NCBI GenBank assembly: GCA_947626755.1
Contig: CANQTP010000001.1
Span: forward strand, 62,001 to 126,000
DNA: 64,000 bases
Direction: 5' to 3'
From: an uncultured Clostridia bacterium
GTDB lineage: Bacteria > Bacillota > Clostridia > Oscillospirales > Ruminococcaceae
Both the position numbers and the translations under genes were made by a program. Numbering within the stretch: position 1 is the stretch's first letter; each line of letters opens with the position of its first letter. Of the stretch, positions 26,020 through 34,739 are shown piece after piece. A model generated the notes under the pieces. The model saw only the letters and a program-made list of their open reading frames with translations. It was not told the origin of the DNA and made no database searches.

Positions 26020-28536
26020 ATGAACAAGTCAAAAATAACAGCTGCGGTCATGGCTGCGGCGATCGCTGTGGGACTTTGCTCCTGCGGCGGAAAGGGCGGG
26101 GACGTTATCGCTTCAAAAGAACACGTCTTTTCGTCCCAGATAGTCGAACTGCCCGACGGCATGAGTTACAGACAGAAAGTCCTTTACAGCAACGACAAAC
26201 TGTTTATCCTCGGCGAGAACAGCTGGGAAGAAACCGCCGACGGCAGCACCACAAATATCGAAGCTGACACAGTTCCTCTTGCCATGTCCGTGGAAACGGC
26301 AATTTCTGTTCAGGAAGATACTGACGCGGCAGAGGAGGACATTACCGCGGACGAAGCTTCCGACGAGCCGGAACAGGCAGCAGATGTTACTGAATGGCAC
26401 AGTGAACTCAAAATGCAGGTAGTCGGCATGGACGGCACTCTTATCAAGGAAACAGTCCTTTCCTCCGACGATCCGAATACAAACGAAAACCGCAATATTG
26501 CAAACGTGATGGTTTTAAACAGCGGCGATCTGCTTTCCATCGAAAACACATACAGCTGGGACGAAACAACAGGCGAATCCGAAGAGCATTACTATCTTGT
26601 AAAATACAGCGGCGAGGACGGCAGCAAAATTTCTGAGTCGGATATGAAAGCCGTTTACGATGCTGCTTCCGAGGGCGGCGGCTATGTGTATTTCAACAGC
26701 ATGGTCGAAGCTGCGGACGGAACTATACTTCTCCCCGGCAACGGTGACGGAACGATCTACCTTACAAATGAAAAGGGCGAATTGCTCGGCGAGATCAAGA
26801 ACGATTCCTTTGACGAGAATACATGGATGAGCGGCGTTTACAAAACAGGTGACGGCAGGATCTTAACCATGGTCACCACAAGCAAGATGGAAGGCGATGT
26901 TTACACTTCCGAGTCAAAGCTTATTGAAATTGACGCTGCGGGCAAAAAGCTCGGCACGGAATATCCCTGCAATATAAGCGGATCTCTTATGAACGGCACC
27001 GATAAATATGATCTGCTCATTACAAGGGACTCGGGACTTTCGGGGTACGACATTGAGACAAACACCGCCGAGACTATTGTTGACTGGCTGAAATCGGGAA
27101 TTGACACCACGGCTATGGACACATCAACAGGCATAAGCGTTCTCCCCGATGGAAGAATTTTCTGCATTACCTACGACTATGACTATAACGGCGGCGGCGG
27201 TTACAGTTGGAGCGCTGACGATCAGGTGATAAACATTCTTACCGAGATCGACCCCGCGACTCTCCCCGACAAGAAGCTTATCAAGCTTTACGCAATTTAT
27301 CTTGATATAGGTATCAAACGTCAGATACTTGAATACAACAAGAACAGCACGGAATATGAGATAGAACTCACTTCCTATCAGGATTTCGCCGTAAACAGCT
27401 ATGACGATGCCGTTACAAAACTCAATAACGACATGATCGCGGGAAATCTCCCCGACATTCTTGTTATCGACACCCAGATCCCTGTTGACAGCTATATTTC
27501 AAAGGGACTTCTTGCAAATCTGTACGATTTCATGGACAAGGACGAAACTTTCAACCGCGAAGACTATTTGCAGAATGTTTTCCAAGCATACGAAAACAAC
27601 GGCAAACTCTACGAAGTTGTCCCCTCATTTAACATAAACACACTTATCGGAAAAACTTCCAGAGTCGGCTCGGAAGAAGGCTGGACTATGGACGAATTCA
27701 TAAAATTCTGCGATGAGAATACCGAGTCCGCGGATCAGATATTCGGCGACAGATGGGGAACAAAGTCCTCAATGCTCAGCAGTATGCTTTACTACAACAG
27801 TTCAAGCTTTATCAACAAGGAAACAGGCGAGTGCAAGTTCAACACCGACGAGTTTATCAACCTGCTTGAATTCTGCAACAAGTTCCCCAAGGAATATGAC
27901 GATTCGGGCATGGACGACAGCTATTGGCAGGAGTATGAAAGCCGTTACAGAGAGGACAGAGCACTGCTCAGTCAGGCATATGTAAATAATTTCCGGTTCT
28001 TTAAGGAAAACGAACTGGGTGCGTTCGGCGAACCTATAACCGTAAAGGGCTATCCTACAAACGAGGGCAACGGCTCGGTCATCAATTCTTACACATCGTT
28101 GGCGATAACTTCCAAGGCTAAGAATGCTGACGGCGCATGGGATTTTGTAAAATACTTCTATTCCGATGAATATCAGGATCAGTATGCAACGCCTAACTCT
28201 TACGAGTTCCCCGTAAAGATCTCCTCGCTTGAAAAGCAGGCGGAAGCGGCAAAGCAAAAGCCTTACTGGACAGATGAAAACGGCAATAAAGAGGAATATG
28301 ACAACACCTACTGGATCGGCGATCAGCAGATAACGATCCCCGTGAACACCGATGAAGAAAATCAGAGAATGATCGATTTCATCAAGTCGGTAAATGTTTC
28401 GGGACGTTACGATCAGCAGGCAATGGAGATCATCAACGAAGAAGCGGGAGCGTTCTTTGAGGGACAGAAGTCTGCCAAGGACGTTGCGGGTATTATCCAG
28501 AACCGCGTTTCAAACTATATTGCAGAAAACCGCTAA
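26020..28536 (+). CDS. Lipoprotein fusing a propeller-like domain to an ABC solute-binding domain (paralog 2)
   Basis: An 838-residue paralog of the preceding lipoprotein. The signal peptide ends in GLCSCGGK, as in paralog 1. An N-terminal region of about 400 residues has repeated strand/turn units (VLYSNDKLFILGEN, VLNSGDLLSIEN, VEAADGTILLPGNG, VYKTGDGRILTMV, VLPDGRIFCITY) plus an acidic insert near residues 105-130. From about residue 418 (KLYAIYLDIGIKRQILEYNK) it carries the family 1 solute-binding domain; FNINTLIGKTSRVGSEEGWT, VSNYIAE and the C-terminus align with paralog 1 throughout. It has its own promoter. It probably serves the 18524/19462 permeases, perhaps with a different ligand or expression condition from paralog 1. 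Confidence 0.85.
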   Translation: MNKSKITAAVMAAAIAVGLCSCGGKGGDVIASKEHVFSSQIVELPDGMSYRQKVLYSNDKLFILGENSWEETADGSTTNIEADTVPLAMSVETAISVQEDTDAAEEDITADEASDEPEQAADVTEWHSELKMQVVGMDGTLIKETVLSSDDPNTNENRNIANVMVLNSGDLLSIENTYSWDETTGESEEHYYLVKYSGEDGSKISESDMKAVYDAASEGGGYVYFNSMVEAADGTILLPGNGDGTIYLTNEKGELLGEIKNDSFDENTWMSGVYKTGDGRILTMVTTSKMEGDVYTSESKLIEIDAAGKKLGTEYPCNISGSLMNGTDKYDLLITRDSGLSGYDIETNTAETIVDWLKSGIDTTAMDTSTGISVLPDGRIFCITYDYDYNGGGGYSWSADDQVINILTEIDPATLPDKKLIKLYAIYLDIGIKRQILEYNKNSTEYEIELTSYQDFAVNSYDDAVTKLNNDMIAGNLPDILVIDTQIPVDSYISKGLLANLYDFMDKDETFNREDYLQNVFQAYENNGKLYEVVPSFNINTLIGKTSRVGSEEGWTMDEFIKFCDENTESADQIFGDRWGTKSSMLSSMLYYNSSSFINKETGECKFNTDEFINLLEFCNKFPKEYDDSGMDDSYWQEYESRYREDRALLSQAYVNNFRFFKENELGAFGEPITVKGYPTNEGNGSVINSYTSLAITSKAKNADGAWDFVKYFYSDEYQDQYATPNSYEFPVKISSLEKQAEAAKQKPYWTDENGNKEEYDNTYWIGDQQITIPVNTDEENQRMIDFIKSVNVSGRYDQQAMEIINEEAGAFFEGQKSAKDVAGIIQNRVSNYIAENR

Positions 28537-28547
28537 GCCTTTCCGCA

Positions 28548-28680
28548 GAGTTGAGAGCAGGCTGAGCCTGCACGCTTTCAGGCAAAGTTTTGTGATTTTC
28601 AACTTATGTATAACGTGCATGAATAAAGGCTTTTTCTGCAACAAAATCCCGCCCATATGGGCGGGATTTTGCATATTTTG
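28548..28680 (+). repeat. Dispersed gene-end repeat, copy 3
   Basis: GAGTTGAGA is followed by the hairpin GCAGGCTGAGCCTGC (28557-28571), the core TTCAGGCAAAGTTTTGTGAT (28577-28596), CTTATGTATAACGTGCATGAA, and a terminator. It begins 12 nt after the stop of the second binding-protein gene. Confidence 0.8.
28643..28677 (+). terminator. Terminator in repeat copy 3
   Basis: A perfect 28-nt palindrome (28643-28670; AAAATCCCGCCC with ATAT loop) is followed by a T-rich tract. Confidence 0.85.
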
Positions 28681-28694
28681 AATTTGCTTTTCAA

Positions 28695-28735
28695 TAAAAA
28701 ATTCGCCTGTACCTTATCACAGACGAATTTTATAT
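28695..28735 (-). terminator. Terminator of the vapB-like gene
   Basis: On -, AATTCGTCTGT pairs with ACAGGCGAATT and runs into TTTTTTATTG. The stem overlaps the stop codon (28732-28730). Confidence 0.8.
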
Positions 28736-28966
28736 ATATTCTCTTTTTTGCGGTATCTCCGCCATTCTTCCGTCTTTCATGAAATCATCGGAAAAGCATT
28801 TCAGACCGTCCATGAACGTTTCCCATAGGGCGTCCTCTTCCTTGGGTATCAGCATAACGCTTTTCCCTAATTTTTTGATAAAAACTTCGTCACCGTCAAA
28901 TCTGAATTGCTTTGGCAGCCGTACTGCCTGACTTCTGCCGTTTTCAAAAATTTTTGCAGTATCCAT
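28730..28966 (-). CDS. VapB/VagC-type antitoxin without a toxin gene
   Basis: A 78-residue AbrB/MazE-fold protein: [19 protein letters not shown] followed by [17 protein letters not shown] is the classic VagC/VapB swapped-hairpin DNA-binding domain. The C-terminal half ([20 protein letters not shown]) would be the toxin-binding tail. A PIN-domain VapC gene normally follows within a few bases, but only a terminator and repeat copy 3 lie downstream, so this is an orphan or a solo regulator. A strong promoter with an overlapping inverted repeat suggests that autoregulation is retained. Confidence 0.85.
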   Translation of the reverse strand: MDTAKIFENGRSQAVRLPKQFRFDGDEVFIKKLGKSVMLIPKEEDALWETFMDGLKCFSDDFMKDGRMAEIPQKREYI

Positions 28967-28985
28967 AATATCGCCTCCCGATTAT

Positions 28986-29015
28986 AGTATATACCATGAT
29001 ATACATTATTGTCAA
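28986..29015 (-). promoter_or_regulatory. Promoter and operator of the vapB-like gene
   Basis: On -, TTGACA (29015-29010), 18 nt, TATACT (28991-28986). The inverted repeat GTATAT-6 nt-ATATAC (28987-29004) covers the spacer and -10, a typical autoregulatory site. Confidence 0.75.
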
Positions 29016-29026
29016 GTCCCTGAATA

Positions 29027-29055
29027 TTGACAAACCCGGAAAGTTAAGATATAAT
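29027..29055 (+). promoter_or_regulatory. Consensus sigma-A promoter of the Uma2 gene
   Basis: TTGACA (29027-29032), 17 nt, TATAAT (29050-29055): perfect hexamers and spacing, divergent from and 11 nt away from the vapB promoter. Confidence 0.85.
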
Positions 29056-29089
29056 ATAAACAGAAAGTTCTGCAAAGGAGGTTATAACT

Positions 29090-29680
29090 ATGGCTGCACC
29101 CGAAATAAAACGTTATACCGCGGAGGAATTCCTTGCAATGGAAGATCTTCCCGTATGCTGCGAACTCATTCACGGTGAGATCGTTCCCACTCAGGGCGGA
29201 ACTATTGATATGTCCGCCGCGCCTAATACCCATCATCAGGAGATCTCCGGGGAAATTTATGTGACAATAAAAAACTACATCAGGAAAAATAAGGGAAAAT
29301 GCAAAGTCTTTTCCGCGCCTACCGATGTAAAGATCAGAGGTGACGAGATGGTCCAGCCCGACATTTTTGTGGTATGCGACAGGGATAAGATCAAAGGTCA
29401 GTACTGCGAAGGTGCGCCCGACTGGGTAATTGAGGTTACTTCTCCCTCTACGGCGGCAAAGGACTTTTCAAGCAAAATGGAAATTTACAAAGAAAGCGGC
29501 GTGCGGGAATACTGGATAGTAGATACCGCAAACAAGCGTGTAGTAGTCTATCCATTTGAGGAGAACGCAGGCGTTGAGATATACACATTCAAGGAAGCCA
29601 TCGCTTCCCACATTTACAGGAACGCGGAAGAGCCGCTGACCGTGGATCTTTCCGAAATTGAGGATCAGTTTTCCGAATAA
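29090..29680 (+). CDS. Uma2-family (DUF820) PD-(D/E)XK nuclease-fold protein
   Basis: A 196-residue protein with the Uma2 pattern: YTAEEFLAMED and CELIHGEIV at the start, then EMVQPDIFVVCD (first catalytic Asp, about residue 90), APDWVIEVTSPST (Glu of the core) and KMEIYKESGVREYWIVD. The PD-(D/E)XK fold predicts endonuclease activity, but the biological role of this very common family is unknown; many are tied to mobile DNA. A consensus promoter and AAAGGAGG SD suggest good expression. It shares a divergent promoter region with the orphan antitoxin. Confidence 0.9.
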   Translation: MAAPEIKRYTAEEFLAMEDLPVCCELIHGEIVPTQGGTIDMSAAPNTHHQEISGEIYVTIKNYIRKNKGKCKVFSAPTDVKIRGDEMVQPDIFVVCDRDKIKGQYCEGAPDWVIEVTSPSTAAKDFSSKMEIYKESGVREYWIVDTANKRVVVYPFEENAGVEIYTFKEAIASHIYRNAEEPLTVDLSEIEDQFSE

Positions 29681-29773
29681 TAGCAATTTTTGCTGTACGA
29701 ATACTATTGAAATTTTGTGAATTTTTGTATAAATTTTATAAAAAATCTCTCTGTTATTCGGCGAGAATAATCA

Positions 29774-29832
29774 TTGATTTTGTGGTTGATGTATGTTAAA
29801 ATAAAGTTGTCTATAGATATAGGCAGCTTTAT
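29774..29832 (+). promoter_or_regulatory. Promoter with a stable hairpin at the 5' end of the secreted-protein mRNA
   Basis: TTGATT (29774-29779), 17 nt, TAAAAT (29797-29802). Immediately after, about 13 pairs form between 29801-29813 and 29820-29832 (two G-U), followed by TATTTTC. It is either a 5' stabilising hairpin or a weak attenuator; SD AGAGGGA lies 40 nt later. Confidence 0.6.
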
Positions 29833-29883
29833 TATTTTCTGCTTGTATTTATTGGCAAATTTTTAGAGAAGAGGGAATTTAAT

Positions 29884-31596
29884 ATGAAATTGAGGAAACT
29901 GCTTGCGGGCATAACCGCAGCGGCTTTGGCAGTGTCTGCCATGGCGTTTTCAAGTCTGACAGCGAGTGCAGAAAAAGGCGAAGGAGTTACAACTCCGTAT
30001 GCTCAGCTTACTTTACATTCAAAAAGTTATGCTGTTAAATTTACTCCGGGCGAAGAAGCTCCGGCAGCTTATTCAGTAAAGAATTTAACTTCCGGGGAAA
30101 ATACACTTGTATTTGAGACAACAGCGACAAATAGTGATACATTTACAGAAGGTTTAGATCAGTATGATAGCGGAGACCTTACACTTGTTGTATTATGTGC
30201 TGAAAAAGACGTAAGTGATGTTGAATTTGGATCAATTGCGGTCAATGGCACGGAAAAGATAACTAAAGCTGATGCTACAGTAGAATATAATGATTGGGCG
30301 TGGGATGGAGCAAAAGGAGCAAGCGTAGGCGGATACATAGTAACTGTCACTAAGGATAAACTTAAAGCACTTGGTGATGTAAAAGAAGGCGACAAAGTGA
30401 CAGTAACAGCTAAAGCTACTTATACCGCAAGTGCTGCACAAGAACCTGCCGATACTGCTTTTGAAGCAGATCTTACAATGCAGTTGTTTTCTCAGGGCAA
30501 GGTAAATACTTGGTGGGGAAACACTAATGGTGTTACAAAAGAAGTAGGATCTGAAGCAGTAGAGTTTACAGAAACTTACAAGATCCCTACTGCTGAAGAA
30601 GGGGACGAGTTAGTGACCGTAGGATATCAGTTGTACGGCGATGAAGGCGTTGTCGGAAAGACTTTGTCCGTTAAGCTTACTTCTGTTAAATTAGATAATA
30701 CAGAGACAACTGCTAAATTAGGTGAAGCTAAAGAGTATACCCTTGACACTACAAAGATTTTACCGTCCATTAATGATCTTCTGGGCGTTGCTGTTGCTGA
30801 AGCAGCCGGCAAAACTCTTAGTGTTACAATGGAAGTTAAATTTGTTACAAAAGCAGCTTCTTCCAATCCTACTACTGATAAGGAACCGGAAGAAGATAAT
30901 ACAACAGCTTCTGCTCCTACAGTAAGCAGCAACAAGCATCAGGGCGTTGGTATGCCTCCTGTTGTTATTAATCAGAAATCCGCACCTGCAGCAAGCGCAG
31001 GCACAGGCGAAACAGCAGCAGCAAGCGGAAGCACTTCCGTTACACTCGGTGATTCAACTGTAGTTTCCAAGGACGTTATTGATTCCGTTTCGGGCAAGGA
31101 CGCAGAGTTTAAACTCGCAAACGGTGCTTCATGGGAGATCGCAGCAGCTGACGCTGCAAAGGCTGAGGGCATGGATCTTGGTATCACTCTCAACACCACA
31201 GCAGCAACAGCAGATCAGATCAAAGAAGTTGCAAAGGATAACGATACATTCCAGTTCTCACTTGCGTACAGCGGTGACTTCGGATTCTCCGCAGTAGTAA
31301 ACATTCCTGTTGACGCTAAGTACAACGGCAAGTATGCAAATCTCTACTGGCTCAACGGCGGCAAGCTCGAATTCATCGGCAGCTCCAAGGTTGAAGGCGG
31401 CATTGCAGACTTCACAATGAAGCACGCTTCCGATTACGTTATCGTATTTGACGACGAAGCTTACGGCGAGGACGTTTCCTCCGGCGCAGGCGTTTACGAA
31501 GCAGAAAGCGAAACTTCTTCCGCTCCCGTTGCAGTAGTTGTAACATTTGCAGCTCTTGCAGTATCGGCTGTAATTCTTAAGAAGAGAGTTTTCTGA
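29884..31596 (+). CDS. Secreted, membrane-anchored surface protein of unknown function
   Basis: A 570-residue protein with a Sec signal peptide (cleavage after ASLTASA-like SLTASA, about residue 34), two Thr/Ala/Asp-rich beta-type domains and a C-terminal anchor helix (PVAVVVTFAALAVSAVIL, followed by KKRVF). No LPXTG is present, so it is probably held by the helix itself. A Ser/Pro/Gln linker (about 325-385) divides it. The second domain (about 390-530; DFGFSAVVNIPVDAKYNGKYA, cited by ends) resembles domains seen in cellulolytic clostridial surface proteins, but I cannot name it. Codon use changes sharply near 30,900: the first half prefers A/T-ending codons, the second G/C-ending ones, suggesting a mosaic origin. 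Confidence 0.75.
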   Translation: MKLRKLLAGITAAALAVSAMAFSSLTASAEKGEGVTTPYAQLTLHSKSYAVKFTPGEEAPAAYSVKNLTSGENTLVFETTATNSDTFTEGLDQYDSGDLTLVVLCAEKDVSDVEFGSIAVNGTEKITKADATVEYNDWAWDGAKGASVGGYIVTVTKDKLKALGDVKEGDKVTVTAKATYTASAAQEPADTAFEADLTMQLFSQGKVNTWWGNTNGVTKEVGSEAVEFTETYKIPTAEEGDELVTVGYQLYGDEGVVGKTLSVKLTSVKLDNTETTAKLGEAKEYTLDTTKILPSINDLLGVAVAEAAGKTLSVTMEVKFVTKAASSNPTTDKEPEEDNTTASAPTVSSNKHQGVGMPPVVINQKSAPAASAGTGETAAASGSTSVTLGDSTVVSKDVIDSVSGKDAEFKLANGASWEIAAADAAKAEGMDLGITLNTTAATADQIKEVAKDNDTFQFSLAYSGDFGFSAVVNIPVDAKYNGKYANLYWLNGGKLEFIGSSKVEGGIADFTMKHASDYVIVFDDEAYGEDVSSGAGVYEAESETSSAPVAVVVTFAALAVSAVILKKRVF

Positions 31597-31613
31597 TAAC
31601 AGAATAATTGAAA

Positions 31614-31645
31614 GGATCCTCCGAGCGATCGGGGGATCTTTTTTG
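31614..31645 (+). terminator. Terminator of the surface-protein gene
   Basis: GATCCTCCGA and TCGGGGGATC pair around GCGA and are followed by TTTTTTGTTATT. Confidence 0.93.
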
Positions 31646-31736
31646 TTATTAACAGGTTTTTCATTTAAAAGGCTATAAATTTCTATTTGTTAATGGTATA
31701 ATTTATATGATTATTGTGCTTAAAGAGGTGTTTTTA

Positions 31737-32933
31737 ATGCTGAACAGACTTATAAGAAAGGTTGGTGCGTGCCTTATGACCGCCGCTGTTGCCGTTTCTT
31801 TGAGCTGCTGCGGGAATTCGGAAAACGCAGAGACTGTAACTTCCGCCGAAGTTTCCGAAACTGCCGCCGTTACCTACCCTCCCGTTACTCATGACGAAAT
31901 GCGGGATATTCCTTCCATAGAACTTGTCAAGGAGATAAAAGCGGGCTGGAGTCTCGGCAATACTCTCGATGCTCACGGCGTTTCGGGCGTGATCGGTCTT
32001 GATACGGAAACAAGCTGGGGAAACCCCAAGGCTACTTACGAGCTTTTCACTGCCATTAAGGAAGAAGGCTTCAATATCGTCAGGATCCCCGTTACATGGT
32101 ATCCGCATATGGACTCTCAGGGCAACATCGCAGAGAGCTGGATGGACAGAGTTCAGGAAGTCGTTGACTACGCTTACGGACAGGATCTTTTTGTTATACT
32201 TAACGTTCACCATGAAAACTGGCATGATCCCTACTATGACAATGCGGACGCTGCCTGCGAAAAGCTGAAAAAAGTCTGGACGCAGATCGGCGAACGTTTT
32301 CAGGATTATGACGACAAGCTTATTTTCGAGGGTATGAACGAACCGAGAAAGCGCAATACCGCTCTTGAATGGAACGGCGGCGACAAGGAAGGTCATGAAG
32401 TAGTAAATCAGCTTAACGCCGCATTTATAGAAACGATCCGCGGTCTCGGCGGCAACAACCCCAAGCGTCACCTTATGATCCCGACTTACGCCGCAAGCAT
32501 TACCGACGGTTCGGTGGGAGATTTCGTATTCCCCGAGGGAGACGACAAGATCATAGTTTCCCTCCATTCGTACACGCCTTATAATTTCGCCCTCGGTCTT
32601 GAACTTAAAGACAGGGAATTTGACGAGAACGGCTCGGGCGGAAATGATGTAAAATGGGTAATGCAGACTATCAAGACAAATTTTGTCGATAAAGGCATTC
32701 CCGTTATTCTGGGAGAATTCGGCGCCATAAACAAAGCCAATCTGGAAATAAGAACCAACTGGGTAAAATTCTATGTAAGCGAAGCAAAGAAAATCGGAGT
32801 TCCCTGCCTTTGGTTCGACAACGGTGCGTTCACGGGCGAAGGGGAAACTCTTGGACTCATCGACAGAAATTCATATGCATGGAAATTCAAGGAAATTCCC
32901 GATGCCATGATCGGGGCAGCAAACGAAGAATGA
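31737..32933 (+). CDS. GH5 endoglucanase lipoprotein
   Basis: A 398-residue cell-surface cellulase. The signal peptide ends in SLSCC (lipidated Cys 24 or 25), then a short Thr/Ala linker and a GH5 barrel from about residue 60. GWSLGNTLDAHG and ETSWGNPKAT match the GH5_4 subfamily (endo-beta-1,4-glucanase, xyloglucanase or mixed-linkage glucanase). The acid/base Glu202 lies in GMNEPRKR and the nucleophile Glu327 in VILGEFGA; HHENW and HSYTPYNF substrate-side motifs are intact. There is no dockerin or carbohydrate-binding module, so it is a membrane-tethered enzyme rather than a cellulosome part. ATG 31737 has AGAGGTG upstream; a -10 TATAAT lies near 31697. Confidence 0.93.
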   Translation: MLNRLIRKVGACLMTAAVAVSLSCCGNSENAETVTSAEVSETAAVTYPPVTHDEMRDIPSIELVKEIKAGWSLGNTLDAHGVSGVIGLDTETSWGNPKATYELFTAIKEEGFNIVRIPVTWYPHMDSQGNIAESWMDRVQEVVDYAYGQDLFVILNVHHENWHDPYYDNADAACEKLKKVWTQIGERFQDYDDKLIFEGMNEPRKRNTALEWNGGDKEGHEVVNQLNAAFIETIRGLGGNNPKRHLMIPTYAASITDGSVGDFVFPEGDDKIIVSLHSYTPYNFALGLELKDREFDENGSGGNDVKWVMQTIKTNFVDKGIPVILGEFGAINKANLEIRTNWVKFYVSEAKKIGVPCLWFDNGAFTGEGETLGLIDRNSYAWKFKEIPDAMIGAANEE

Positions 32934-32937
32934 TTAT

Positions 32938-32965
32938 AAGGGGAACGTTTAGCGGCGTTCCCCTT
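32938..32965 (+). terminator. Hairpin after the GH5 gene
   Basis: AAGGGGAACG (32938-32947) pairs perfectly with CGTTCCCCTT (32956-32965). No T-tract follows, so it may be an mRNA 3'-end or processing hairpin rather than a full terminator. Confidence 0.45.
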
Positions 32966-32996
32966 GAAATTCAATATAAGGGAGAGCGGATACTGC

Positions 32997-34739
32997 ATGA
33001 TTAAAAAATTAGCTCGCTGTATACGCGAGTACAAAAACGTGTCCATTGCAACGCCCATACTGGTCTCGCTGGAAGTTGTAATGGAATGTATCATACCGTT
33101 TATAATAGCTGACTTGGTAAACAACATCAAGTCGGGCTGTGAAATTTCGGTAATTATAAAATACGGTCTTGTGCTGGTGCTGATGGCGTGCCTTTCGCTG
33201 ACTTTCGGAGCGTTGGCGGGGATCACCTGCGCAAAGGCGTCCTGCGGACTTGCAAAGAATATGCGGCGGGATATGTTTGAAAATGTACAGAAATTTTCTT
33301 TTGAAAACATAGACAAGTTTTCCACATCGTCGCTTGTAACACGTCTTACCACCGACGTTACCAACGTACAAATGGCGTATATGATGATAATACGAATTGC
33401 CATACGCTGCCCGTTGATGCTGATATTTGCATTTGTAATGGCGTTTGTAATGGGCGGAAGAATGGCTGTTATCTTTCTGTTTGTGGTGCCGGTGCTCGGC
33501 GTTGCTCTTGCGCTTGTAACATACAAGACAATGCCGCTGTTCAGGGCTGTTTTCCGCAAGTACGACAATCTGAACGAATCCATTCAGGAAAATATCAAGG
33601 GCATGAGGGTGGTAAAATCCTATGTCCGCGAGGAGTACGAGAAGCAGAAGTTCGGCAGGGCTGCCGAGGACGTCTGTCGGGATTTCACCAAAGCAGAGAG
33701 AATTCTTGCTCTGAACAACCCGATCATGCAGTTCTGTCTGTATGTGGTAATGGTTTTCGTGCTTTCATACGGTTCGTATACGATCATCACGACCCGCGGC
33801 ATTGACCTTGATGTGGGACAATTCAGCGCACTGCTTACATACAGTTTCATGATACTCAGCAGCCTTATGATGATCTCAATGGTTTTCGTAATGATAACCC
33901 TTGCAACGGAATCGGGACACCGTATCGCGGAGATACTTGACGAGGAAAGTTCCCTGCAAAACCCCGCAAACCCCGTTTTTGAAGTCAAGGACGGCTCAAT
34001 AGATTTTGACGGCGTAAGCTTCAAATATTCAAAGGAAGCCGAGCGGAACGCGCTTTCCGACATAAACCTTCATATCAAGTCGGGACAGACTGTCGGCATC
34101 ATCGGCGGAACGGGTTCGGCAAAATCCACGCTTGTGCAGCTTATTTCCAGACTTTACGACGTTACGGAAGGTTCTTTGAAAGTCGGCGGAGTGGACGTCC
34201 GCGAGTACGATCTTGACACTTTACGAAATCAGGTAGCAGTCGTTCTCCAGAAGAATGTGCTTTTTTCGGGAACGATCAAGGAGAATCTCCGCTGGGGAAA
34301 CAAAGAAGCCACAGACGAGGAAATGATCGAAGCCTGCAAGCTTTCACAGGCGGACGAGTTTATCGAGCGTTTCCCCGAAAAGTACGATACCTATATCGAA
34401 CAGTGCGGCGCGAATGTTTCAGGCGGACAGAAACAGCGTCTCTGCATTGCAAGGGCTTTGCTTAAAAAGCCGAAAATTCTCATTATGGACGATTCCACCA
34501 GCGCAGTTGATACGAGAACTGACGCCCTTATCAGAAAGGCAATGGCGGAATATATCCCGTCCACAACTAAAATTATCATTGCGCAGAGAATTTCTTCCGT
34601 TCAGGAAGCGGACGTTATAATCGTTATGGCAGGCGGACAGATAAGCGCAATGGGAAGTCATGACGAGCTTATCAAAAACAACGAGATCTACAGGGATCTT
34701 TACACTTTGCAGAATAAGGCGGGTGATGATGATGAATGA
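32997..34739 (+). CDS. ABC exporter half-transporter with degenerate ATPase site
   Basis: A 580-residue type IV exporter subunit: six transmembrane helices (to about residue 310), then a nucleotide-binding domain. Walker A reads GGTGSAKST (Ala for the third Gly), the signature VSGGQKQR is normal, and after Walker B (ILIMDDSTSAVD) the catalytic Glu is replaced by Asp. Such changes mark the non-hydrolysing site of heterodimeric exporters (BmrC/LmrC-like). The partner is the next gene, which overlaps it by 8 nt. Substrates of the class are drugs, lipids or peptides; none can be predicted. ATG 32997 is chosen for the GGGAGAG upstream; a longer frame begins inside the preceding hairpin region. Confidence 0.92.
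   Translation: MIKKLARCIREYKNVSIATPILVSLEVVMECIIPFIIADLVNNIKSGCEISVIIKYGLVLVLMACLSLTFGALAGITCAKASCGLAKNMRRDMFENVQKFSFENIDKFSTSSLVTRLTTDVTNVQMAYMMIIRIAIRCPLMLIFAFVMAFVMGGRMAVIFLFVVPVLGVALALVTYKTMPLFRAVFRKYDNLNESIQENIKGMRVVKSYVREEYEKQKFGRAAEDVCRDFTKAERILALNNPIMQFCLYVVMVFVLSYGSYTIITTRGIDLDVGQFSALLTYSFMILSSLMMISMVFVMITLATESGHRIAEILDEESSLQNPANPVFEVKDGSIDFDGVSFKYSKEAERNALSDINLHIKSGQTVGIIGGTGSAKSTLVQLISRLYDVTEGSLKVGGVDVREYDLDTLRNQVAVVLQKNVLFSGTIKENLRWGNKEATDEEMIEACKLSQADEFIERFPEKYDTYIEQCGANVSGGQKQRLCIARALLKKPKILIMDDSTSAVDTRTDALIRKAMAEYIPSTTKIIIAQRISSVQEADVIIVMAGGQISAMGSHDELIKNNEIYRDLYTLQNKAGDDDE

Noticed and set aside
31530-31596. LPXTG sorting signal at the C-terminus of the surface protein
   Set aside because: The hydrophobic helix and basic tail are present but no LPXTG-like motif precedes them.
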